Below the pieces are notes generated by a model that had not been told where the DNA came from, made no database searches, and saw only the letters and a program-made list of their open reading frames with translations. Below, in pieces: positions 35,640 through 43,794 of a stretch of DNA of 64,000 nt. Origin of the DNA: JBDIVL01 sp039794405 (GTDB lineage: Bacteria; Planctomycetota; Brocadiia; Brocadiales; Brocadiaceae). The DNA lies in the NCBI GenBank assembly GCA_039794405.1, contig JBDIVL010000016.1:12903-76902 (forward strand). The letters run 5' to 3'. Both the position numbers and the translations under genes were made by a program. The stretch's first letter is position 1, and every line of letters starts with the position of its first letter.

Positions 35640-36896
35640 ATGAGCATATTCAGGATTGCGGTCTACTCGTCAGACTTCCGCTGGTTTACAGCCGTTATGG
35701 CTACGATTACCGTTGCATCAATCTCTCAATGGTATGGTTACGAAAAGGTTTCCCCGTACTTTTTTATAGCGGGGTTAATTGTATTCTTATCCGTAGCCAT
35801 TTTTATGGTTATGCGGGTGATGTTGTTCTACAGAGAAGTAAAGAATGAGGTATTTGATCCCGAAAAAACGCTTTATTTTTTTACCATAGTTAGCGCTGTT
35901 AACTTTATCGGGGTTTGTTTATCCAAAATATTTCATTTCTATGCAGCAGCTACTATATTCTGGTATGTGGCCATTGGCCTTTGGCTAGCAATCTCTCTCT
36001 CTTCTTTTAGTATTCTATTCCTGTATCAAAAATCCGAAGATAGAAAAATAGAAGATATATTGCACGGTGGGTGGTTCTTTGCTGTCGTTGGCACTCAATC
36101 CACGGCCTTCCTTGGTGTAATTGTGGTGGAGCATGCGGTCAGGCATATCGTATTCATTCAGTTATTCTCGTTTGTTTTATGGTCTGTGGGAGCAAGTTTA
36201 TATCTTATCTTTGCAACGATCATTATCTTTCGGCTGATTTTTTTTAAATTAAGCAGCAATACGGGAATATCACCGTACTGGATGAATGCCGGAGCCGCAG
36301 CCTTAACTGCACTTACCGGTGCTGTGTTGCATCAACATATCCAGAGTATCGGTGGACCGCTTGATGATTTCCTTCCGTTCTTACGAGGGATTTCCCTCTT
36401 TTTTTGGGCCGTAGGACTGTGGTGGTTACCGTTTTTGGTTATTCTTACTATGAGGAAGCAGGCTTATGGTGATGAAGGTATGCTATTTACCGTTGGATAT
36501 TGGGAAATTGCCTTTACCCTGGGCTTGTGTTCGAGCGGTACGATTCAACTCGTTCATTTGTTCGAAAGGCAATATCTTGCTATAACTTCAGTCTGTTTTT
36601 GCATAGCTTTCATGGTGTTTTGGTGTTTTTCATCGATATTTACCATTGCTCATTTCATTAAATCTTCGGTATGGGTGCCTGTGAATGACCTGACTATCGA
36701 TTATGTAGTGCCCTATAGTTTTACCCAGCGTGGAAGGGTTTTTAAAATAAACAAAGTTATTCATGAATGGTTGGATCAAACCATTCAGGGCATATTAAGG
36801 AAACGGTATTGTGTTATTACCACCAATAATCTTACCTGTCAAATTTCTTACGATATGGTAACAAAAAAGTGGCACTTTGACCGGGTTGTAGAATAA
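35640..36896 (+). CDS. TDT/SLAC1-family membrane transporter
   Basis: A 418-residue protein with about ten membrane helices, first near 12-32. The helix pattern and blocks NTGISPYWMNAGAAALTALTGA and MLFTVGYWEIAFTLGL match the tellurite-resistance/dicarboxylate transporter (TehA) and plant SLAC1 anion-channel family. Members pass anions such as nitrate, chloride, sulfite or C4-dicarboxylates. A C-terminal soluble part of about 80 residues (FTQRGRVFKINKVI...) is unusual for the family. The position after NarK suggests an anion of nitrogen metabolism, by inference. No strong ribosome site. Confidence 0.72.
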   Translation: MSIFRIAVYSSDFRWFTAVMATITVASISQWYGYEKVSPYFFIAGLIVFLSVAIFMVMRVMLFYREVKNEVFDPEKTLYFFTIVSAVNFIGVCLSKIFHFYAAATIFWYVAIGLWLAISLSSFSILFLYQKSEDRKIEDILHGGWFFAVVGTQSTAFLGVIVVEHAVRHIVFIQLFSFVLWSVGASLYLIFATIIIFRLIFFKLSSNTGISPYWMNAGAAALTALTGAVLHQHIQSIGGPLDDFLPFLRGISLFFWAVGLWWLPFLVILTMRKQAYGDEGMLFTVGYWEIAFTLGLCSSGTIQLVHLFERQYLAITSVCFCIAFMVFWCFSSIFTIAHFIKSSVWVPVNDLTIDYVVPYSFTQRGRVFKINKVIHEWLDQTIQGILRKRYCVITTNNLTCQISYDMVTKKWHFDRVVE

Positions 36897-36940
36897 GTCC
36901 TTATTACGAATGATGTGAGAGGTCAAAATCAAAGATAAAA

Positions 36941-36975
36941 AATAAAGGCCTCACAATATATATGAGGCCTTTATT
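36941..36975. terminator. Bidirectional terminator
   Basis: AATAAAGGCCTCA and TGAGGCCTTTATT pair perfectly over 13 bp with a nine-base AT loop. It lies between convergent genes (35640 rightward, sigma factor leftward) and can serve both. Confidence 0.88.
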
Positions 36976-37007
36976 ATTGATATTCCTAAACCTGTAAGAA
37001 AAAGTTT

Positions 37008-38504
37008 TTAATTTGTCGTTACACCTTCGAGAAATCCCTCAAGCTTTCTGCTTCTCAGCGGGTGTTGAAGTTTACGAAGAGCAATGGCTTCAATTTGACG
37101 TATCCGTTCTCTTGTTATGTTAAACCGTTTCCCGATCTCTTCCAGCGTATGGGTGTAGCCGTCGTCAATACCAAAGCGTAGTTTAATTACCTCACGTTCA
37201 CGAAACGTCAGGGTTTTCAGGACATTTTGCAGTTGTTCTTTAAGCAATGACTGGTGGGCCGTAGAAACCGGGGACTCAGCTTTCTTATCCTGGATAAAGT
37301 CCTCAAACATTGTTTCACCATCGGTACTGATCGGGTTTTCCAAAGATATTGGTCTTGATGCAACCCGAAATACGCGGAAAACCTCCGAAACTGGTATCTT
37401 TGCCTCTTTCGCAATGGCTTCTATCTTGGACTTCCTATCGTTATCTTTATGGATGTTCTTAAATACCTGCGAAGTTTTATTAATTACTTCTGTCATGTGT
37501 ACCGGTATGCGAACCGTCCTTGCCTTATCATCTATTGCCCTGATGATGGCCTGCTTTATCCACCAGGTGGCATAAGTGCTAAACTTGAAACCCATGCGAT
37601 AATCGTATTTGTCAATAGCCCGCATTAAACCTGTATTCCCCTCCTGAATAAGGTCATGAAACGCAAGACCGCGTTTCCGGTACTTTTTTGCAATACTTAC
37701 TACCAGTCTCAAATTACCCTCAGAGAATCGTTTTCTTGCAGATGCATATTCGCAATACACAAAGTTAATGGTATCAGCCGCTTTTTTTATTTCTACAAGT
37801 GGGGCTGTTACCAGGACTTTTACTTCGTGGGCGTTATGAGGAAAATTCTTGTAAAGTTCCTTTTTATAGTTTGAGCCCTTGTGTCTTGCTTCCAATCTTA
37901 CGATCTCAGATAGCGTGTCCAAGAGCTGCTTCATAACAGGTAGTATAGTCTCTGTACGGATATGTATTGCTTCCAGGTATCTGATGGATTTTCTCTTCCT
38001 TGATAATATTTTATTAAGGAATCTGGATTTTACAGATTTCGGTATCGTGCCCTTGCCGATCTTCTCGTAGTCTCTCTGATTATCCTTAAGCATACCTCTG
38101 ATTTTTTCTGCTATATCACGGATTTGTTCAATCCTTTCGTTCTTGCTCTGGTCTTTTGTTATTGTTGTCTCAATAAATTGGACAAGGTCAGATTCACTAT
38201 CTACGTCTTCGAGAATGCGCAGGTAATTTTCCAGGGCATAGTCGTAACTCAGTACCTTCCTGTGAAGCAGCCTGCTCACAATCTTTATCTTCTTTGCCAG
38301 ATGAAGCTCTTCCTCACGGGATAACAACGGTAGGGTGGACATCTCTTTTAGATAGAGACGAACCGGGTCGTAATCCTTGTATTTTACCTTCTCCTCAAAG
38401 GCTTCTCCTTCAATGAGATCATCTTCTGCTACGTAATTTTCCTGATTTATATCGTCGGTATTTGTATCAGTTAGATATTCAATTTTATATTCTAATTGGT
38501 CCAT
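37008..38504 (-). CDS. rpoD: RNA polymerase sigma factor, RpoD type
   Basis: A 498-residue sigma-70 factor. Region 1.2 (DPVRLYLKEMSTLPLLSREE) is at about 45, then about 160 residues of nonconserved region. Region 2 has EGNLRLVVSIAKKYRKRGL, FHDLIQEGNTGLMRAIDKYD and FSTYATWWIKQAIIRAI. Region 3 contains VRIPVHM, and region 4.2 (TLEEIGKRFNITRERIRQIE) ends the protein. A long region 1.1 is not evident: only about 40 acidic residues precede region 1.2. It directs transcription of housekeeping genes if it is the primary factor, which I favour. The TTG/ATG choice is not in doubt: GAAGGTAAA precedes the ATG. Confidence 0.9.
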   Translation of the reverse strand: MDQLEYKIEYLTDTNTDDINQENYVAEDDLIEGEAFEEKVKYKDYDPVRLYLKEMSTLPLLSREEELHLAKKIKIVSRLLHRKVLSYDYALENYLRILEDVDSESDLVQFIETTITKDQSKNERIEQIRDIAEKIRGMLKDNQRDYEKIGKGTIPKSVKSRFLNKILSRKRKSIRYLEAIHIRTETILPVMKQLLDTLSEIVRLEARHKGSNYKKELYKNFPHNAHEVKVLVTAPLVEIKKAADTINFVYCEYASARKRFSEGNLRLVVSIAKKYRKRGLAFHDLIQEGNTGLMRAIDKYDYRMGFKFSTYATWWIKQAIIRAIDDKARTVRIPVHMTEVINKTSQVFKNIHKDNDRKSKIEAIAKEAKIPVSEVFRVFRVASRPISLENPISTDGETMFEDFIQDKKAESPVSTAHQSLLKEQLQNVLKTLTFREREVIKLRFGIDDGYTHTLEEIGKRFNITRERIRQIEAIALRKLQHPLRSRKLEGFLEGVTTN

Positions 38505-39217
38505 TTTACCTTCCTATTTGGATCAAAAATTTACAAAATACGGTATTTTCAATACTTATAACGTATATTTCTTGCAAAATGTTGCAGAAAATATATATTT
38601 TTTCGATATATCATAAGTGATTGATGTAATATAATTTGTCAACAAAAAAGTATTTAAGATAGGTTGCTATTACCCTTTTTCAGTCTTTATTCCCGTAAGA
38701 AAGACAGGCAATGATACGTATATCAAATGTTTTTTCAAGGAAAATTTTTGTGCATGGGGTATTTTTGAGACTAAAAATAGAGTTAAGTACTTAAAATAAT
38801 GTTGGTTACAATATAGTTATAAAAAATAAAAAAAGTATAAGGTTTGCCTATGTACATCTGGAGTTTTAACAAGAATTGGTAATGTATAGAAAAGGTAGCG
38901 AAAACTTGTTAAACGGAGCCCTCAGACCAATGAGAAGCACGATAGTATGTCTCCTGTATCCTGTCCCCTTTTCATGATATGTGCGCAAACTCAGATTATG
39001 GAGTGGTACGGCTTTCAATATACCTAAGGCTTGATAGAAGGAAGTAAATGGGAGTGTAGGGGAGAATTGATTTAATCGTCTCCAATTGAACCGAAATGTT
39101 TAACGTGTTCCCTTGTCTGGTATCAGTCAAAAGCGTGCAGGCAAATGCTCAATATATGGTTCAATCTACAAGATTGAATCAACCTGAGGAATATCTTGAT
39201 TTATTGTTCTTTACTTA
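38505..39217. other. Long AT-rich gap upstream of the sigma factor gene
   Basis: No gene is seen in 713 bp. The part next to the sigma gene is strongly AT-rich, as expected for its promoter region (a TTGACA-like box is on the minus strand near 38637-38642, but no well-spaced -10 box). A family I repeat (CCTCAGACCAATGAGAAGCA) is near 38920, and GGTTCAATCTACAAGATTGA, a family B hairpin, at about 39158. Confidence 0.45.
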
Positions 39218-40798
39218 CTACGATTTTCGCAGTATACAACCACTGGTAACACCGGTATGCTTTCCTTTGTTTACGGTGATTTTCCCATTTACGATCACAT
39301 ACTCAATACCCTCTGAGTATTGATGAGGTTCTGTAAATGTACTTTTATCAATAATTTTTTCAGGGTTAAAAATAGTTATATCTGCAAAATATCCCTCTCT
39401 TATCATTCCTCGCTTATCTAATCCAATTTTCTGAGCAGGTAGGCTTGTCATTTTTTGAATAGCTTTTTCTTCGGGGAAAAGTTTTTTTTCCCTGCAAAAT
39501 TTTCCCAAAACACGTGAAAAAGTGCCGTAACTCCGTGGGTGAGGTTTTCCCTTACTCAGTATTCCATGGTTTGCACGCAGAGAACTATCCGAACCGATAA
39601 AGACAAAATCCCATCCCAATATATCCTCCAAATTCTCTTCACACATACTAAACAGGAAAATGTCAACCCTCGTCTCTTCCTCGATAAGCAAATCAAGAAC
39701 TGTTTCAATAGGAGACTTATTAAGTTCCTTTGAAATTTCTAAGATTGTTTTTCCTATTGTCCATGTATTTTTTTCATGATAAACAGAGGAGATCATCACT
39801 TCATTCCAGAAGGTATCACCCTCCATCTGCAACATTTCCTTTGCAATCTGCCTGCGGGTACTGGCATTTTGTAATCTCTTTATCTGCACTTCAGTGCCGC
39901 CCTCATAAACCCAATGAGGTAATAGAGCGTCCAGGTCGGTTGCGGCGGCTGTGTATGGATATCGGTCGCAGGTAATATTCACGCCTTCACCAAGAGCACG
40001 TTCAATGATTGTCTTTATGTTTTTTATCTTATGCCAGTTCAGGCTTCCCGAAGTCTTGAGGTGGGATACCTGCAGTCTGGCTCCAGAACGTTTGGATACT
40101 TCTATAGCTTCTGCAAGAGCTTCCTCAAGACTATCGCCTTCGTTGCGCATGTGTGTTGCATAGAAACCATCGTAGCTTTTTACCGTTTTGCACATTTCTA
40201 TGATTTCTTCTCTTGCTGCATAGCAGCCGGGAGGGTAAATTAGACCGCTGGACATACCAAATGCGCCTGCCTTCATAGATGCTTCCAGATCTTTTATCAT
40301 GGAGGATAATTCATGTGGACCGGGATTCCTGTTTTCATATCCAAGGGTACATGCCCTGATATTCCCGTGGCCGACAAGAAATGCCCTGTTGATTGAACTC
40401 CTGGCCTTTTCTGCCATATCGTAGAATTCTGCAGCCGATTGCCATGTGAGTGCAATGTGATATTTTGCTAACCCTTTTGCCCGATTCTCTAATACTTTTC
40501 CCCGTAAGGGGAAAGCAGACAAACCACAGTTCCCGCATACTTCTGTCGTGACACCATCGAGTACCTTACTATCACTTTCTGGGCGAATAAGCCATAGGAA
40601 ATCGCTATGGGAGTGAATGTCAATGAATCCCGGCGTGACTATCATCCTGTTTGCATAAATTGTGGGGCAGTTATTTTCACAAATATGTGGATCAATGAGG
40701 GCGATCTTATCGTCTTTAATACCGATATCCAAATTCTTTTTCGGTAATCCCGTACCATCGATAACGGTTCCATTTTTTATTATTAAATCAAGTTCCAT
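39218..40798 (-). CDS. N-acyl-D-amino-acid deacylase (D-aminoacylase)
   Basis: A 526-residue amidohydrolase. The metal motif GFIDIHSHSD is near the N-terminus, and VTTEVCGNCGLSAFP carries the cysteine that ligates metal in D-aminoacylases. QVSHLKTSG, HMRNEGDSLEEAL and DSSLRANHG follow at the expected distance. The enzyme releases D-amino acids from N-acyl-D-amino acids, for example in wall turnover products. It stands alone. A family A repeat copy lies just upstream on this strand's 5' side (40856-40952). Confidence 0.88.
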   Translation of the reverse strand: MELDLIIKNGTVIDGTGLPKKNLDIGIKDDKIALIDPHICENNCPTIYANRMIVTPGFIDIHSHSDFLWLIRPESDSKVLDGVTTEVCGNCGLSAFPLRGKVLENRAKGLAKYHIALTWQSAAEFYDMAEKARSSINRAFLVGHGNIRACTLGYENRNPGPHELSSMIKDLEASMKAGAFGMSSGLIYPPGCYAAREEIIEMCKTVKSYDGFYATHMRNEGDSLEEALAEAIEVSKRSGARLQVSHLKTSGSLNWHKIKNIKTIIERALGEGVNITCDRYPYTAAATDLDALLPHWVYEGGTEVQIKRLQNASTRRQIAKEMLQMEGDTFWNEVMISSVYHEKNTWTIGKTILEISKELNKSPIETVLDLLIEEETRVDIFLFSMCEENLEDILGWDFVFIGSDSSLRANHGILSKGKPHPRSYGTFSRVLGKFCREKKLFPEEKAIQKMTSLPAQKIGLDKRGMIREGYFADITIFNPEKIIDKSTFTEPHQYSEGIEYVIVNGKITVNKGKHTGVTSGCILRKS

Positions 40799-40855
40799 AA
40801 TGTCTTATCAAAAACAGTATAGTTGTTTGTTATCAGTTTCTGTAAGCCCGTTTTA

Positions 40856-40952
40856 GGGTGGCACTGACAAGCTCTGTTTGTCAGTGTGTTATATTCCCTA
40901 GCTGTGTGCGTATTGAAACAAACACGGACAAACCAGTTTGTCCGTGCCACCC
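40856..40952 (-). repeat. Family A two-hairpin repeat, full copy (reverse)
   Basis: GGGTGGCACTGACAAGCTCT/GTTTGTCAGTG and CACGGACAAACCAGTTTGTC/CGTGCCACCC: the reverse of the copies at 8203 and 19074. The flanks CAGTCTGGATGATATCGCAA also match the reverse of the 8203 flank. Confidence 0.85.
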
Positions 40953-41090
40953 AGTCTGGATGATATCGCAAAATCTTACATTTTCCTTCTAATTTATGGG
41001 TAAAGATGAGCCTTACGAAGGAGGGGAACGGGGTGGTTATAAAAATTTATAAAATTTAACAGAATTTTGAATAGCTACCAAAAATAGATG

Positions 41091-41300
41091 TTATTCATCT
41101 ACTAAGGGAGAAGGTTTGTCTAAACCGAGAACTTTGTCAATATCCCTGTGCATTAAATTTATGTCTTCCTTCATGGTATCGATATGTCTTTTGTTATGAT
41201 ATTTATCAGTAGTGGAGCAGCCAGGAAGGCACCAGAGAGCGATCGTACCTAGTATCGGGAAGATTATTCCGGGGAGAAACGGTTTGAGTTTGGAACTCAT
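41091..41300 (-). CDS. Small predicted lipoprotein
   Basis: A 69-residue protein with a basic start, a hydrophobic stretch (FLPGIIFPILGTIALWCLPG) and a lipobox-like LPGC, then a short charged helix (MKEDINLMHRDIDKVLGLD). The mature part would be only about 40 residues. It starts one base after the rpoN stop codon, so it is translationally coupled to rpoN. I know of no family for it. Confidence 0.6.
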   Translation of the reverse strand: MSSKLKPFLPGIIFPILGTIALWCLPGCSTTDKYHNKRHIDTMKEDINLMHRDIDKVLGLDKPSPLVDE

Positions 41301-41301
41301 G

Positions 41302-42741
41302 CTAGTATTCCTTTCTCTGTCTTGAAGATGGTATTTTCATAATTCTCCGGTATTTTGTTACTGTTCTTCGGGCAATATCTATACCTGATGCGTGTAATTT
41401 TTCAGCAACTTCTTCATCACTGAGCGGGTTGGATTTGTTTTCCTTCGCAATAATTTCACCCAGCTTTTGCCGTATGGCTTCCCATGATTCCATTGATCCG
41501 TCTACATTCTGAAAGCCTCCGGTGAAAAAGAACTTCATTTCGAATATGCCTTGAGGTGTTTGGATATATTTGTGGGCAATAGCACGACTTACCGTTGATA
41601 CATGTACTCCAACAATATCGGCAACATCCTGCATCTTTAGTGTACGAAGGCGATGAATACCTTCATCTAAAAAATCCTTTTGCAATTCTACAATCTTACA
41701 AGCAACTTTATACAGGGTGCTTCGTCTCTGTTCTATTGCATCAATAAGCCATTTTGCAGATTCAATCTTCTTTTGTATATACTGGCGTGTCGAATTATCA
41801 CTGCCGTTTTCATTCAAAAACTTTTTATAAAAAGAGCTGATATACAGATGGGGTAAATTCGTATTGTCAATCAGAAATACTTCATACTTTCCATCAATGT
41901 ACTCAACTTTTACCTCCGGGACTACATACGAAATCGTTTCATCACAAAAGATAGAACCAGGTTTGGGATTTAGGGTGCGGATAAACTCCACCAGTTTCTT
42001 TATCGTCTCCAGGCTATTCCCCGTCTTTTTTGCTATAAGAGGATATTTCTTCATCTCGATATCCTCTAAATGGTTGAGAAGCAATTCCTTTGTTACATGG
42101 TAGTGTGAGTCCCGTTTGTCCAGTTGCAATATCAAACATTCTTGTAAATTCCTTGCTCCAACGCCGGGTGGTTCCAATGATTGTACAATCTTCAGTGCCT
42201 CCTTGACCTCTTCAATGGGAAGGGGTTTTTCGAGCGATTGCATAATTTCTTCCAGTGGACTTGCCAGATACCCGGCTTTGTCAACGGAATAAATAATACT
42301 CTCGCAGGCCTCTACGAAATGATTGGGAACGTCAATGAGCGATAGCTGTCCCATTAAATAATCATGGAGAGACATGGGCTTGGCAGCGGTATTCTCCAGT
42401 GCTTCCTGCTTTTGATCTCGTTCTTCAGAGAAGCTGCTTTTTCGGGTAACGGTTTGTGAATAGTAATCACGCCAATCCTCGGCAAGTTCACCGAGTTTGT
42501 CAAACTCGTCTTTATCTGTATTGTCCTCTACCGTTTGAGCTGCATCATCTCCTTCTTTGACACTTTCATCTTTTCTCTCTTCATGTACTTCTTCAAGTAC
42601 AGGATTGTCTACCAGCTCTTGTTGTACATGTTCAATAAGGGCCAGTAACGGTAATTGAAGAATTTCTATTGACTGAATGATTTGAGGAGACAACTTCATC
42701 TTTTGCTGAAGTTGCGGTAATAAAGACGACTGCATTTTCAT
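41302..42741 (-). CDS. rpoN: RNA polymerase sigma-54 factor
   Basis: A 479-residue sigma-54. The N-terminal activator-interacting region is glutamine-rich (LLPQLQQKMKLSPQIIQSIE), then an acidic linker, the core-binding part, an HTH-like block (LKMQDVADIVGVHVSTVSRA) and the RpoN box ARRTVTKYR near the C-terminus. It requires AAA+ activators; two such regulators, both with GAFTGA, are encoded in the window. It lies 37 bp after recR and is followed at once by the small lipoprotein gene. Confidence 0.95.
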   Translation of the reverse strand: MKMQSSLLPQLQQKMKLSPQIIQSIEILQLPLLALIEHVQQELVDNPVLEEVHEERKDESVKEGDDAAQTVEDNTDKDEFDKLGELAEDWRDYYSQTVTRKSSFSEERDQKQEALENTAAKPMSLHDYLMGQLSLIDVPNHFVEACESIIYSVDKAGYLASPLEEIMQSLEKPLPIEEVKEALKIVQSLEPPGVGARNLQECLILQLDKRDSHYHVTKELLLNHLEDIEMKKYPLIAKKTGNSLETIKKLVEFIRTLNPKPGSIFCDETISYVVPEVKVEYIDGKYEVFLIDNTNLPHLYISSFYKKFLNENGSDNSTRQYIQKKIESAKWLIDAIEQRRSTLYKVACKIVELQKDFLDEGIHRLRTLKMQDVADIVGVHVSTVSRAIAHKYIQTPQGIFEMKFFFTGGFQNVDGSMESWEAIRQKLGEIIAKENKSNPLSDEEVAEKLHASGIDIARRTVTKYRRIMKIPSSRQRKEY

Positions 42742-42777
42742 GAAACATCACCTTCCATAAAAAACGACCTTAATCTG

Positions 42778-43383
42778 CTAAAATCTCATTTCGTTTCTAC
42801 CACTGATGGCATCGGCGACGATCGCCGTATTTGCATATTCAATATAACTTCCCGTTGGCAATCCGCGGGCAAGCCTTGTGACCCGTACCCCTAAAGAGTC
42901 CATTTGCTTGTGAATATACAAAGCAGTTGCATCCCCTTCCATATTTAAATTTGTGGCAAGGATGACCTCTGTTACTCCTTTTTCTCTCACCCGGTGTAAA
43001 AGCTTTTCGATTGTTAAAGATTCCGGCGCAACACCCTCTAAGGGAGAGATATGGCCCTGGAGGACATGATAAAGACCACGGTATTTACTCGTCTTCTCTA
43101 TTGTCAGAAGGTCTGCCAACTGTTCAACTACGCAGATTACAGTGGTGTCCCTGTGAGTATCACTACAGATATGGCAGGGGTCGCTTTCCGAGACATTGAA
43201 ACAAACTGAGCAGGTTTTTATAAACTTTTTTACATCACGAATCGCATAAGCAAGTTGCATGGCTTCTTCTGAAGGTTGTTTTAAGATATAGCATGCAAGA
43301 CGTTCTGCTGTTTTTTGTCCTATACCTGGCATTTTACCAAACTCGTCAATAAGTTTGATTACCGATTGTGGATATGTATTCAA
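42778..43383 (-). CDS. recR: Recombination protein RecR
   Basis: A 201-residue RecR. It has an N-terminal helix-hairpin-helix (FGKMPGIGQKTAERLA), a four-cysteine zinc finger (CSVCFNVSESDPCHIC), and the Toprim domain (CVVEQLADLLTIE ... LATNLNMEGDATALYI) followed by the RLARGLPTGSYIEY Walker-like end. It acts with RecF/RecO to load RecA on gaps. The order dnaX-ybaB-recR is a conserved bacterial arrangement. Confidence 0.97.
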   Translation of the reverse strand: MNTYPQSVIKLIDEFGKMPGIGQKTAERLACYILKQPSEEAMQLAYAIRDVKKFIKTCSVCFNVSESDPCHICSDTHRDTTVICVVEQLADLLTIEKTSKYRGLYHVLQGHISPLEGVAPESLTIEKLLHRVREKGVTEVILATNLNMEGDATALYIHKQMDSLGVRVTRLARGLPTGSYIEYANTAIVADAISGRNEMRF

Positions 43384-43426
43384 AACGAAAAACCTCTAAG
43401 AGTATCTTTTTATAAACTTCCATTCA

Positions 43427-43780
43427 TTACATTCCGCCCCCAAACATCCCTTGTAGTCCCGGAACGTTTAGTCCCCCAGTGACCTTTGACATTTCTGACT
43501 GGTATAACTCCTGTGACTTCTTGATTGCCTGTGAAACAGCTGACAGAATAAGGTCCTCAAGCATCTGGACATCTTTTGGATCTACCACTTCTGGATCAAT
43601 TTTGATGGAGAGTATTTCCTGTTTTCCATTCATATGCACGGTAACCATACCACCGCCGGAACTTGTTTCTACGATGCGTTCTTTCAGTTCGTTTTGAACA
43701 TCCTCCATCTGTTTTTGCATCTTCTGTGCCTGCTTCTGCACTTGTTTCATCATTTCTCCGATATTACCAAAACCCTTCAT
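43427..43780 (-). CDS. ybaB: YbaB/EbfC nucleoid-associated protein
   Basis: A 117-residue YbaB-family DNA-binding protein: helical start (MKQVQKQAQKMQKQMEDVQN), a central GGGMVTVHMNGKQEILSIKI sheet, then DLILSAVSQAIKKSQEL helix and a glycine-rich end (LQGMFGGGM). It forms dimers that coat DNA. The ribosome site AAAGGAGGTC is close to ideal. It lies between dnaX and recR. Confidence 0.95.
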   Translation of the reverse strand: MKGFGNIGEMMKQVQKQAQKMQKQMEDVQNELKERIVETSSGGGMVTVHMNGKQEILSIKIDPEVVDPKDVQMLEDLILSAVSQAIKKSQELYQSEMSKVTGGLNVPGLQGMFGGGM

Positions 43781-43794
43781 TGTATTGACCTCCT

